From Rhodospirillales bacterium URHD0017 (GTDB lineage Bacteria > Pseudomonadota > Alphaproteobacteria > Reyranellales > Reyranellaceae), in assembly GCA_900110395.1 (NCBI GenBank), contig FODP01000002.1, positions 186,001 through 250,000 of the forward strand: a stretch of 64,000 bases of DNA, given 5' to 3'. Positions 15,369 through 23,428 of this stretch are shown in pieces. Under the pieces are notes generated by a model. The model saw only the letters and a program-made list of their open reading frames with translations, had not been told where the DNA came from and searched no databases. Each line of letters starts with the position of its first letter. Positions within the stretch are counted from its first letter, which is position 1. The position numbers and the translations under genes are program-made.

Positions 15369-16631
15369 ATGCTGCCTGACCTGATCGAAGTGAGCCCGCC
15401 CACCCGGCAGAAGGAGTCGAAGGTCGTGTTGCCGGGCTCCAAGAGCCTGACCAACCGCGCGCTCATCCTTGCGGCGCTGGCCAGCAGCCCCGTGACCCTG
15501 CGCGGCGCGCTGTGGAGCGAGGACACGCAGGCGATGGTGGAGTGCCTGGAGCGGTTGGGTTTCCATGTCGATGTGTCGGACGATCCGGCCGAGCCCGCCA
15601 ATCGCACGCTCAGGGTGCGAGGCGCCGGCGGCAGGATCCCCAACGCCGGGACGCCGGACCAGCCCCTCGAGCTGTTCGTCGAGAATGCCGGCACCGCGGC
15701 GCGCTTCCTGCCGCCGATGCTGTGTCTGGGCCACGGCAGCTATCGCGTGAGCGGCATCGAGCGCATGCACCAGCGGCCGCAGGCGGCGCTGGTCAGTGCC
15801 TTGCGCGAACTGGGCTATCGGATCGACACGCCCAACGGCCGCCTGCCGGCCGTGATCCATGGCACCGGCCCGCGCCCGGGTGCCGTCTGCGGCGTCAGCG
15901 TCGAGGAAAGCTCGCAGTTCGCGTCGGCCCTGCTGCTGTCGGCCGCCATCGGCGGCTGGCAGGTCACGGTCACCGGCGGCAACGAGGACGAGCTGCCCTA
16001 CGTCGACATGACGCGCCGCCTGGTCAAGGACTTCCCCTGGGACGGCGGCACCTACGACATCGAGGCCGATGCCTCGGGCGCCAGCTACTTCTGGGGCGCC
16101 GACTGGCTGCTGCGCGAGGGCGGCAGCCGCGTCACGGTCGTGCCGACGCCCACGAGCGGCATGCAGGCCGACCAGAAGTTTCTCGACCTGATCGTCCAGG
16201 GCACGTGGCGTCCAGCCTACTCGCGCCAGACCGACCTCGCCGACAGCATCATGACGGCGATCGTGCTCGCCCCCTTCGCGCCCGCTGCCACGCGCTTCAC
16301 CGAGCTCGGCCGGCTGCGCGTGCAGGAATGCGAGCGGGTGAAGGCGCTGCGCACGGAACTCAGCAAGTGCGGCGCGCGCGTCGAGGAAAGCGGTGACACG
16401 CTCACGATCCATCCCGGCCCTTTGCATGGCGCCGAGATCGAGACCTACAACGACCACCGCGTCGCCATGTGCTTCGGCATGCTGGGTTTGCGTGTCCCGG
16501 GCATGCGCCTCAGCAATCCCGCCTGCGTGCGCAAGACCTTCCCCAATTTCTTCGCCAAGCTCGCTGAGCTCGGCACCGTCATCGAGGATGCGGACGGCAA
16601 ATTGCTGAGCGGCGAGGAGCTGCTGGCCTGA
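15369..16631 (+). CDS. EPSP-synthase paralogue (enolpyruvyl transferase) with altered S3P site
   Basis: A 420-residue protein of the 3-phosphoshikimate 1-carboxyvinyltransferase family. Aligned by eye to E. coli AroA, catalytic and PEP-binding residues are kept: Lys25, Gly108, Arg136, Gln183, Asp292, Glu320, Arg323, Arg364 and Lys389 (E. coli 22, 96, 124, 171, 313, 341, 344, 386, 411). Several shikimate-3-phosphate contacts differ: Ser197 is Glu208, Asn336 is Arg315 and Lys340 is Gln319. Pro101, linked to glyphosate response, is Phe113. It lies within a sugar-acid catabolic operon rather than with cmk or rpsA. It may be a divergent AroA or an enolpyruvyl transferase for another acceptor; I favour the latter with moderate confidence. 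Confidence 0.8.
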   Translation: MLPDLIEVSPPTRQKESKVVLPGSKSLTNRALILAALASSPVTLRGALWSEDTQAMVECLERLGFHVDVSDDPAEPANRTLRVRGAGGRIPNAGTPDQPLELFVENAGTAARFLPPMLCLGHGSYRVSGIERMHQRPQAALVSALRELGYRIDTPNGRLPAVIHGTGPRPGAVCGVSVEESSQFASALLLSAAIGGWQVTVTGGNEDELPYVDMTRRLVKDFPWDGGTYDIEADASGASYFWGADWLLREGGSRVTVVPTPTSGMQADQKFLDLIVQGTWRPAYSRQTDLADSIMTAIVLAPFAPAATRFTELGRLRVQECERVKALRTELSKCGARVEESGDTLTIHPGPLHGAEIETYNDHRVAMCFGMLGLRVPGMRLSNPACVRKTFPNFFAKLAELGTVIEDADGKLLSGEELLA

Positions 16632-16642
16632 AGGGAGAAACC

Positions 16643-17362
16643 ATGAAGTCGCCCCAGTTAACGTCACTCGACAAGCTCAAGACGGTCAGCACGGCGACGG
16701 CGGCGACGGCGTTGTTCAAGCGCGGCTTTCGCACCCAGTGCATCCAGAACGTCCATCCGCTATCACCGAACCAGCCGGTGCTGGTCGGCCCCGCCTTCAC
16801 CTTGCGCTACATCCCGGCGCGCGAGGACCTGAACAAGCTCGACGTCTTCCGCGACCGCAGCCATCCGCAGCGCAAGGCGGTCGAGGACTGCCCGCCCGGC
16901 GCCATCATGGTCATGGACAGCCGCAAGGACGCGCGCGCCGCCTCGGCCGGCGCGATCCTGGTGACGCGGATGATGAAGCGCGGCGTGGCGGGTGTCGTGA
17001 CCGACGGCGGCTTCCGCGATGCGGCGGAGATCGCCACACTCGGCATCCCCGCCTACCACCAGCGCCCCAGCGCGCCCACGAACCTCACCTTGCACCAGGC
17101 GATCGACATCAACGTGCCGATCGGCTGCGGCGATGCGCCGGTCTTCCCCGGCGACATCATCCTGGGCGATCAGGACGGCGTCATCGTCGTCCCCGCCAAC
17201 CTTTTGGACGAGATCGCCGACGAGACCTTCGAGATGACGGCCTACGAGGACTTCGTCACCGACCAGGTGCGCGCCGGCCGCGGCATCTTCGGCCTTTATC
17301 CCGCGACCGACCCGCAGTCGCTGACCGACTTCGCGGCTTGGCGGAAAGCCAACGGGCGCTAG
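16643..17362 (+). CDS. RraA-like family protein (aldolase/decarboxylase fold)
   Basis: A 239-residue member of the RraA / 4-hydroxy-4-methyl-2-oxoglutarate aldolase family. The active-site motif is complete: VVTDGGFRD, with Arg125 and Asp126, and [18 protein letters not shown] follows. Enzymes of this family cleave or decarboxylate 2-oxo acids with a divalent metal; others merely inhibit RNase E. Its place in an operon with a dehydratase that makes 2-keto-3-deoxy acids favours an aldolase-type role. The start at 16643 follows GAAGGGAGAAACC. Its stop overlaps the convergent atzH-like gene by 4 nt. Confidence 0.82.
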   Translation: MKSPQLTSLDKLKTVSTATAATALFKRGFRTQCIQNVHPLSPNQPVLVGPAFTLRYIPAREDLNKLDVFRDRSHPQRKAVEDCPPGAIMVMDSRKDARAASAGAILVTRMMKRGVAGVVTDGGFRDAAEIATLGIPAYHQRPSAPTNLTLHQAIDINVPIGCGDAPVFPGDIILGDQDGVIVVPANLLDEIADETFEMTAYEDFVTDQVRAGRGIFGLYPATDPQSLTDFAAWRKANGR

Positions 17363-17760
17363 GGCTTCTTCATCACCGTCGTCTCGCCCAGCAGCGAGAC
17401 GTGGGCGGCGACGATGCGCCAGCCTTCGGCCGTGCGCATCCAGGTGTGGCTCTGCCGGCCGGTGCGATTGCCGCCGTGGCGCTGGAACTCGCAGTTGGCC
17501 GTGCCGAAGTCGCGGCCGTAGGTGACGATCCAGACCTTTAGCAGGTCACGATTCAGCACGAAGCCCGGGTCTCGGCCGGCGCGAAAGGCGGCGATCTGGT
17601 CGTAGCCGTAGAGCTGCTCGCCGACGCCGTAGCGCAGCGTGTGTGGGCTCTTCCAGAACAGCTCGTCGAGCACGTCGACGTCGTTGCTGTTCAGCGCCTT
17701 CTCGTAGTGGTTGAAGGCGTCGGTGACCTCGGCGACGACGTCGGGGATATTGATTTCCAT
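17359..17760 (-). CDS. atzH: AtzH/HpxZ-like protein (DUF3225, SnoaL-like fold)
   Basis: A 133-residue cytoplasmic protein starting [20 protein letters not shown] and containing [24 protein letters not shown] and [11 protein letters not shown]. These are typical of the HpxZ (oxalurate utilisation) and AtzH family. In Pseudomonas ADP, AtzH is reported to be a decarboxylating amidohydrolase acting on 1,3-dicarboxyurea. It is the last gene of the operon that begins with the ABC binding protein, 57 nt after the AtzE-like gene; the gap holds a short repeat. The symbol follows homology; the in vivo substrate is not known. Confidence 0.82.
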   Translation of the reverse strand: MEINIPDVVAEVTDAFNHYEKALNSNDVDVLDELFWKSPHTLRYGVGEQLYGYDQIAAFRAGRDPGFVLNRDLLKVWIVTYGRDFGTANCEFQRHGGNRTGRQSHTWMRTAEGWRIVAAHVSLLGETTVMKKP

Positions 17761-17783
17761 TGCACGAATCCTCTGAACAACTT

Positions 17784-17810
17784 GTCGTCCTGAGCGCGGC
17801 GAAGGATGAC
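17784..17810. repeat. Short family A repeat (single unit)
   Basis: The sequence gtcgtcctgagcgcggcgaaggatgac is a compact palindrome with the same ends as the longer family A elements. It lies between atzE-like and atzH-like genes and has not disrupted either. Confidence 0.6.
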
Positions 17811-17817
17811 GGAAAGG

Positions 17818-19215
17818 TCACGCTGCCGGCGCGCTGGCGATGCCCGCCTTCTCGAGATGGCGGGCGACGCGCAGCGCAGCGGCCTCGTTGTAGTGGTTGG
17901 CGATGACCTGCACGCCGATCGGCAGGCCGCCGGGCTTGTGCAGCGGTACCGCCACGACCGGCAGGCCGATGAAGGAGATCGGCTGGGTGAACAGGCCGAG
18001 ATTGGCGCGCACCGGCAGGTCGACGCCGCCCAGCTTCATCATCACCTGGCCGAGCTTGGGCGCGGTGCAGGGCGTCGCCGGGGCGAGGATGATGTCGACC
18101 TCCGCGAACAGCTTCTGCACCGCCGCGCGATAATGCCGGCGGAAGCGCTGCGCCTTGACGTACCATGAGCCCGGCAGCAGCGCGCCCGCCATCAGCCGCT
18201 CGCGCGTGTCGGGGTCGAAGTCCTGCGGCCGCGTGCGCAGGCGCGGCAGATGGAGCTGGCCGCCCTCGATGGCGGTGATGATGTAGGCGGCCGAGCGCGC
18301 AACGCCGGCCTGCGGGATCACGATGGTCTTCGTCGTGTTCAGCGCCTTGGCGACGGTGGCCACGGCCTCGAACGCTTCGGGCTCGCCGCCCCTGGCAAAA
18401 TAGTCGCCAGCGATGGCGATGCGCAGGCCGCCGATGCCCTCGTTGAGGAACGGCGCCGTCGGATCGGCCGGCCGGTCGGTGCAGACCGGATCGTCGGGAT
18501 CCCAGCCCTGCATGGCGTCGAACGACAACGCGAGGTCCTCGACCGCGCGGGCGAGCGGCCCGACATGGTCAAGGGCGTCGACGAAGGGAAAGGAGCCGGC
18601 ACGGCTCAGCCGGCCGTAGGTCGGCTTCAGCCCGAACAGGCCGCACAGCGAGGACGGCACGCGGATCGAGCCGTTGGTGTCGGAGCCGAGCGACAACGGC
18701 ACCTCGCCAGCCGCCACCGCCGCCCCCGAGCCGCCCGACGAGCCGCCGGTCATGCGCGTCGGGTCGTGCGGGTTGCGGCTCGGCCCGTAGTGGACGTTCT
18801 CGCCGGTGAAGTCGTAGGCGTACTCGCCCATGTTGAGGCCGCCCACGAGGATCGCCCCCGCTGCCTCGAGCTTGCGCACCAGCGAGCCGTCGCGCGCGGC
18901 TATCGGTCCGTCGACGTTGATCTTCGAGCCGGCGCGCGTCGGCAGGCCCTTGATGTCGAACAGGTTCTTTACCGCGAAGGGAACGCCGGCCAGCGGACCG
19001 CGATGGGTGCCGGCATCGATCTCGGCGGCGCGCTTGCGGGCCCGCTGGGCCAAGACGTCGGTGAAGGCGTTGACGGTGGGCTCGCTGGTCTCGATGCGGG
19101 TCAGCGTCGCCTCGATGACGGCCGCGGCCTTGACCTTGCCGCTCATCACGGCGCGGGCAATGTCGGTCGCGGTCGCCTGCTTGGCCAATGGATCGGTCAT
19201 GAGGGGATCGGTCAT
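17818..19215 (-). CDS. atzE: AtzE-like amidase (1-carboxybiuret hydrolase large subunit type)
   Basis: A 465-residue amidase-signature enzyme. The Ser-cisSer-Lys triad is visible: Lys83 (FAVKNLFD), cis-Ser159 (TGGSSGGSG) and nucleophile Ser183 (TNGSIRVP). The pairing with a 62-residue AtzG-type partner and an AtzH/HpxZ-type gene identifies the AtzE/HpxY branch, whose known member removes ammonia from 1-carboxybiuret. Two ATGs open it (19215 and 19200); the first overlaps the AtzG stop (ATGA), which argues for coupling. It acts in the cytoplasm downstream of the ABC importer encoded in the same operon. Confidence 0.87.
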   Translation of the reverse strand: MTDPLMTDPLAKQATATDIARAVMSGKVKAAAVIEATLTRIETSEPTVNAFTDVLAQRARKRAAEIDAGTHRGPLAGVPFAVKNLFDIKGLPTRAGSKINVDGPIAARDGSLVRKLEAAGAILVGGLNMGEYAYDFTGENVHYGPSRNPHDPTRMTGGSSGGSGAAVAAGEVPLSLGSDTNGSIRVPSSLCGLFGLKPTYGRLSRAGSFPFVDALDHVGPLARAVEDLALSFDAMQGWDPDDPVCTDRPADPTAPFLNEGIGGLRIAIAGDYFARGGEPEAFEAVATVAKALNTTKTIVIPQAGVARSAAYIITAIEGGQLHLPRLRTRPQDFDPDTRERLMAGALLPGSWYVKAQRFRRHYRAAVQKLFAEVDIILAPATPCTAPKLGQVMMKLGGVDLPVRANLGLFTQPISFIGLPVVAVPLHKPGGLPIGVQVIANHYNEAAALRVARHLEKAGIASAPAA

Positions 19216-19400
19216 GGCCGGAACACCGGCGCGGACGTGAGCTCGTCGTCGAGCTCGACCTCGAGCAACGGCTTGGCGATCAGCATCGAGCGCTCGTAGT
19301 TCACGATGACGTTGGCGCGGTACTGCGGCGCGATCGGCAGGCCGATCGTCTTGGCGGCCTCGTCGACCAGCGTGCCGACATCGGGCTTTTCGTCAGCCAC
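19212..19400 (-). CDS. atzG: AtzG/HpxX-like small subunit (DUF4089)
   Basis: A 62-residue protein from a GTG start preceded by GGGAGAGAGACC. The sequence VDEAAKTIGLPIAPQYRANVIVNYE and the closing ...LTSAPVFRP match the small subunit that stabilises AtzE in a GatAC-like complex. It overlaps the AtzE start by 4 nt and lies 15 nt after the DppF-like ATPase. Both signs support one operon and a stoichiometric partner role. Confidence 0.85.
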   Translation of the reverse strand: MADEKPDVGTLVDEAAKTIGLPIAPQYRANVIVNYERSMLIAKPLLEVELDDELTSAPVFRP

Positions 19401-19415
19401 GGTCTCTCTCCCTTT

Positions 19416-20369
19416 TCAAGCGAAGTGACAGGCAGCCTGCCGCGCCGAGGCGACGGTGCGCAAGACCGGCATTTCGGCCGAGCAGCGCGGTTCGCCCCGC
19501 GGGCAACGGCCGTAGAAGCGGCAGACCGTGGGGTCCGGGTCGATCGGGCTGCGCGGCTCGCCGGAAAGACGCAGGCGACCAACGCGCTTGTCGGGATCGG
19601 CCTGCGGGATGGCCGAGATCAAGGCGCGTGTGTAGGGGTGCCTGGGATCGGCGAACAGCTCGGCGGCCGGGCCGGATTCGACGATCTTGCCGAGATACAT
19701 GACCAACACGCGGTCGCACAGCAGGCGCACGACGTTGAGGTCGTGGCTGACGAACAGGTAGCTCATGCCGAGCTCGCGCTTGAGCTGCTGCAGGAGCTTC
19801 AGGATCACGACCTGCACCGAGACGTCGAGCGCCGCCGTCGGCTCGTCGAGGATCAAGAGCTCGGGCTCGACGGCGATGGCGCGGGCGATGCCCACCCTCG
19901 CCTTCTGGCCGCCCGAGAGCTGATGGGGAAAGCGCGATAAAAGCTCGCGCGGCAGGCCGGTCATGTCGGCCAGCGCCTCGACGCGGCTCTTGAGTGACGC
20001 GCCCGACATCTTCTTCAGTCGGCGGATGGGATCGGCGATGGCGTCAGCCGCCGTGTAGCGCGGGTTGAGCGAATCGCCGGCGTCCTGGAAGACCATCTGG
20101 ATGCGCGCGCGGTTGGCGTTGCCGGCGAAGGCGCGCGCCCGCATGTCGGCGAGCTCGGTGCCGGCGAGCCGGATGCTGCCCGAGGTCGGGTCGAGCAGCC
20201 GGTTGATCAGGCGCACGAGCGTGGACTTGCCGCAGCCCGATTCGCCCACCAGGCCCACCGTCTCGCCGCGGCCGATGGCGAAGGTCACCTCGTCGACGGC
20301 GTACAGCAGGCGCTTGTTGCCGACCTCGAAGCGCTTGGCGAGCTCGGCGATGTCGAGCAGCGGCGTCAT
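19416..20369 (-). CDS. Dipeptide/oligopeptide-type ABC transporter ATP-binding protein (DppF/OppF type)
   Basis: A 317-residue ATPase with Walker A GESGCGKST, ABC signature LSGGQKARVG, Walker B ILDEPTAALD and the His-loop FVSHDLNVV. The C-terminal cysteine cluster (CRFYGRCPRGEPRC and a later C) is the oligopeptide-transporter ATPase extension that can hold an Fe-S cluster. The ATG at 20369 overlaps the stop of the DppD-like gene by 4 nt. It energises import with its partner ATPase, two permeases and the binding protein encoded upstream in the same operon. Confidence 0.92.
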   Translation of the reverse strand: MTPLLDIAELAKRFEVGNKRLLYAVDEVTFAIGRGETVGLVGESGCGKSTLVRLINRLLDPTSGSIRLAGTELADMRARAFAGNANRARIQMVFQDAGDSLNPRYTAADAIADPIRRLKKMSGASLKSRVEALADMTGLPRELLSRFPHQLSGGQKARVGIARAIAVEPELLILDEPTAALDVSVQVVILKLLQQLKRELGMSYLFVSHDLNVVRLLCDRVLVMYLGKIVESGPAAELFADPRHPYTRALISAIPQADPDKRVGRLRLSGEPRSPIDPDPTVCRFYGRCPRGEPRCSAEMPVLRTVASARQAACHFA

Positions 20370-21334
20370 AGCGGGTTCCAGCACGACACGGTGTGGCGCT
20401 CGCCGATCACTCGGTGCGGCAGCGGCCTGGCGCAGTCGTCGAGCCGCCGCTCGCAGCGGTCGCTGTAGCGGCAGGCCGGCAGGTCGGGCCGTCGCAGGTC
20501 GGGCAGGCCGCCCGGGATCGAGGCGAGCTCAGCGAGCGAAACCGTCTCGCCCGGCGTCGCGGCTAAAAGCTTGGCCGAATAGGGATGGCGCGGATGGGCG
20601 AACAGCTCGCGCGCTGGTGCTGCTTCGACGATGTGGCCGGCATGCATGACCACGATGCGGTCGCAGTATTCGGCGGCGAGCGCGAGATCGTGGGTGATGA
20701 AGATCGTCGCCATGCCGGATTCGTGTGCCAGCTCGCCGATCAGGTCCATGATCACGGCCTGGGTGGTGACGTCGAGGCCGGTGGTCGGCTCGTCGGCGAT
20801 CAGGAGCGCCGGACGGCAGGCGAGCGCGATGGCGATCATGATGCGCTGGCACATGCCGCCCGACAGTTCGAAGGGATAGGCTTCGACGCGGCGCTCGGGA
20901 TCGGGGATGCGCACGCGCTTGAGCATCTCGACGGCGGCGCGCGGGGCGTCGGGCCGCGTGGCGCCGCCGTGGCGCACCAGCACGTCGGCGATCTGCTGGC
21001 CGACCTTGCGGATCGGGTTCAGCGCCGTGCGCGGGTTCTGGAAGATCATCGAGAGCTCGCGGCCGCGCTGCTCGGCCAGGTCATGCTCGGAGAGCGCCAG
21101 AAGGTCGGCGCCGCCGAACAGGGCGCGGCCCGAGGTCACGCGGCCCGCCGGATCGAGGATGCCCATGACGGCGAAGGCGGTGACCGACTTGCCCGAGCCG
21201 GATTCGCCCACCAGGGCCACGGTCTCGCCCTTGTCGACGCTGAAGCCGACATGGTCGAGGACCTTGACCGTGCCGGAGCGGGTGCGGAACTCGACCGACA
21301 GGTCCTCGACGGCGAGGGCGGGAACGGCCGTCAC
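20366..21334 (-). CDS. Dipeptide/oligopeptide-type ABC transporter ATP-binding protein (DppD/OppD type)
   Basis: A 322-residue ATPase with GESGSGKSV, LSGGMCQRIMIA and IADEPTTGLD. The C-terminal oligo_HPY-type region reads HPRHPYSAKLL and is followed by cysteines (ACRYSDRC, DDCARP). A GTG start at 21334 overlaps the permease stop as GTGA. The long upstream open frame is a shadow of the permease genes and is not part of this protein. Confidence 0.92.
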   Translation of the reverse strand: MTAVPALAVEDLSVEFRTRSGTVKVLDHVGFSVDKGETVALVGESGSGKSVTAFAVMGILDPAGRVTSGRALFGGADLLALSEHDLAEQRGRELSMIFQNPRTALNPIRKVGQQIADVLVRHGGATRPDAPRAAVEMLKRVRIPDPERRVEAYPFELSGGMCQRIMIAIALACRPALLIADEPTTGLDVTTQAVIMDLIGELAHESGMATIFITHDLALAAEYCDRIVVMHAGHIVEAAPARELFAHPRHPYSAKLLAATPGETVSLAELASIPGGLPDLRRPDLPACRYSDRCERRLDDCARPLPHRVIGERHTVSCWNPL

Positions 21335-22173
21335 GTGCGCTGCCTCGGGTCGATGATGTCGCGCAGGCCATCGCCCAGAAGGTTGAAGCAGAACACCGCC
21401 AGCATCAGCGCCGCACCGGGGAACAGCGCGATCCACCATTCGCCGGACTGGATGAAGTTGGCGCCCTCGGCCACCATGATGCCCCACTCCGGCGCCGGCG
21501 GCCGCACGCCGAGGCCGATGAAGGAGAGGCCGGCGGCATTGAGGATGGCGTATCCCATGGTGAGCGACATCTGCACCATCATGATGGGCATGATGTTGGG
21601 TAGGACGTGGCCCAGGAGCACGCGCGCCTCGCCGTTGCCCGACAGGCGCGCCGCCTCGACGAAGCCCGCCTCGCGCCGCACGTTGGCCTCGGCGCGGGCG
21701 ACGCGGGCGTAGAGCGGGAAGTTGATGATGGCGGTGGCGATCACGATGTTGATCACCTCGTTGCCCAGCGCCGCCACGATGCCCATGGCCAGCACGAACA
21801 ACGGGAAGGCCATGATGGTGTCGGCCAGCCGGCCGACGACGCGGTCGGTCCAGCCGCCGAAGTAGCCGGCGGCCACGCCGGACAGGGCGCCCAGCATGAA
21901 GGCCAGGATCACCGAGGCGAAGGCGATCGAGAGATCGAGGCGTGTGGCCACCAGCACGCGGCTGAAGATGTCGCGGCCGAGCTGGTCGGTGCCGAACCAG
22001 TGCGCCGCCGAGGGTGCCTTCAGCGCCATCGCCGCATTGCTCTGCAAGGGACTGTAGGGCGCGATCAGCGGCCCGAAGATCGCCGCGATCAGGAACATGG
22101 CGAACAGGCCAAAGGCCAGCCCCGTCACCGGATTCTCCGACAGCACATAGCGGGCGTGGCGCAGCAGATTCAT
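21331..22173 (-). CDS. Dipeptide-type ABC transporter permease (DppC/OppC type)
   Basis: A 280-residue membrane protein with the DppC N-terminus (SENPVTGLAFGLFAMFLIAAIFGP), the FGTDQLGRDIFSR motif and the EAA loop EAARLSGNGEARVLLGHVLPN. About six membrane spans are visible. Its ATG (22173-22171) begins on the last base of a 28-bp inverted-repeat element, so there is no ordinary Shine-Dalgarno. Translation probably depends on ribosomes arriving through the element (see the repeat at 22173-22250). Confidence 0.92.
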   Translation of the reverse strand: MNLLRHARYVLSENPVTGLAFGLFAMFLIAAIFGPLIAPYSPLQSNAAMALKAPSAAHWFGTDQLGRDIFSRVLVATRLDLSIAFASVILAFMLGALSGVAAGYFGGWTDRVVGRLADTIMAFPLFVLAMGIVAALGNEVINIVIATAIINFPLYARVARAEANVRREAGFVEAARLSGNGEARVLLGHVLPNIMPIMMVQMSLTMGYAILNAAGLSFIGLGVRPPAPEWGIMVAEGANFIQSGEWWIALFPGAALMLAVFCFNLLGDGLRDIIDPRQRT

Positions 22174-22250
22174 TGCTGGGAGCGCGCCACTCCGTGGCGC
22201 TCACCGTCGGCAGAGAAAGAATGCGCCACGGAGTGGCGCGCTCCCAGCAA
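22173..22250. repeat. Palindromic repeat family B (copy 1), between permease genes
   Basis: Perfect 28-bp arms at 22173-22200 and 22223-22250 flank a 22-bp spacer. A second perfect copy of the same arms lies at 36010-36090. On the minus strand the element is open for translation: a 29-codon frame starts at 22259 within the dppB-like stop (TGATG) and ends in a TGA overlapping the dppC-like ATG. Confidence 0.9.
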
Positions 22251-22258
22251 AGACATCA

Positions 22259-23272
22259 TCAGCTGTCCAACCGCACGCGCGGATCGACCAAGCCGTATAA
22301 AAGGTCGATCGCGAGGTTCAGGGCGATGTAGAGCACGGCCATGGTGAGCACGAAGCCCTGCACCGGCGCGTAGTCCGAGGTGATCAGCGCATTCACGGCA
22401 TAGAGGCCGATGCCGGGCCAGGCGAATACCGTCTCGACCAGCACGTTGGCGCCCAGCAGGAAAGAGAACACCATGCCAAGCACGGTGATCACCGGCAGCA
22501 CGGCGTTGCGGAAGGCGTAAGTGAAGACGACGGTGCCTGGCGCCAGGCCGCTCGCCCGCGCCGTGCGGATGAAGTCGCTGCCCAGCACCGACAGCATCGA
22601 GCCGCGCGTCATGCGGGCGAGCGGCGCCAGGGAGAAGATCGCCATCGAGATCGCGGGCAAGGCGAGCTGACGCAAGGCGCCCCAGAACACCTCCATGTTG
22701 CCGGTGAGAGCGGAGTCGATGAGGTAGAAACCCGTGATGGGCGTGGGCGGCGACAGGAAGACGTCGAGCCGGCCGCTGGGCGCCGGCGCCCATTGCAGCA
22801 GGTAGTAGAAGACGTAGGCGAAAAGGAGACCGGTGAAGAATACCGGCAGCGACACGCCGGCCGTGGTCGCGATGCGGCAGAGATGGTCGATCCAGGTGCC
22901 CTGCTTCACTGCCGCCAGCACGCCCAAGGGGATGGCGATGCCGACGGCGAGAATCAGGGCGAGCAGCGTGAGCTCGGCAGAGGCCGGGAGGCGCGTGGCG
23001 ATCTCGGTCACCACGGGCTGGCCGGTGCTGAGCGAGTTGCCGAGATTGCCCTGCGCCAAGTCGACGAGATAGGCGACGAACTGCTCGGGCAGCGACTTGT
23101 CGAGCCCGAGCTTGGTCCTGATCTCGGCGATCGCCTGCGGGCTCGCTGCCAGGCCTGCGAAGTAGGCGGCGGGATCGCCCGGCAGCAGCCGCGTCAGCAT
23201 GAAGGTGACGACGACGACCCCGACGATGCTCGGGACCGCCGTCGCCAGGCGGGACAAAAGGAGCTTCAGCAT
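22259..23272 (-). CDS. Dipeptide-type ABC transporter permease (DppB/OppB type)
   Basis: A 337-residue permease starting MLKLLLSRLATAVPSIVGVVVVTF, the usual DppB opening. It has LPGDPAAYFAG, LGLDKSLPEQF, a large periplasmic loop and the cytoplasmic loop FIRTARASGLAPGTVVFTYAFRNA. Six membrane spans are expected. It forms the translocation channel with the DppC-like partner. A family C repeat separates it from the binding-protein gene upstream. Confidence 0.93.
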   Translation of the reverse strand: MLKLLLSRLATAVPSIVGVVVVTFMLTRLLPGDPAAYFAGLAASPQAIAEIRTKLGLDKSLPEQFVAYLVDLAQGNLGNSLSTGQPVVTEIATRLPASAELTLLALILAVGIAIPLGVLAAVKQGTWIDHLCRIATTAGVSLPVFFTGLLFAYVFYYLLQWAPAPSGRLDVFLSPPTPITGFYLIDSALTGNMEVFWGALRQLALPAISMAIFSLAPLARMTRGSMLSVLGSDFIRTARASGLAPGTVVFTYAFRNAVLPVITVLGMVFSFLLGANVLVETVFAWPGIGLYAVNALITSDYAPVQGFVLTMAVLYIALNLAIDLLYGLVDPRVRLDS

Positions 23273-23280
23273 CCCACTTC

Positions 23281-23422
23281 TCCTCCCCCGTCAGACGGGG
23301 GAGGCCGGGAGGGGGAGAGCCTCACTCGAAATGTCTGAAAGGCGAAGATCATGATCTTTGGATTTCGGAGATCACCTGTGGGGCTTTCCCCCTCCCTACC
23401 CTCCCCCGTATGACGGGGAGGA
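23281..23422. repeat. Intergenic repeat, family C (copy 1)
   Basis: Outer hairpins cctcccccgtcagacgggggagg and cctcccccgtatgacgggga enclose an inner pair of ggagggggag / ctccctaccctcccc type sequences. It lies between the binding-protein gene and the first permease gene. In an ABC operon such a structure can lower read-through, giving more binding protein than permease; that role is inferred. Confidence 0.75.
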
Positions 23423-23428
23423 AATGAG

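Noticed and set aside
14292..16667. A 791-codon open frame on the minus strand across the dehydratase and EPSP-synthase genes
   Set aside because: It is antisense to two well-conserved genes and has no recognisable domain. Long antisense frames are common at this GC content.
23281..23422. Idea that this repeat is an insertion sequence
   Set aside because: No transposase frame, and the structure is a set of short hairpins shared with other intergenic gaps.
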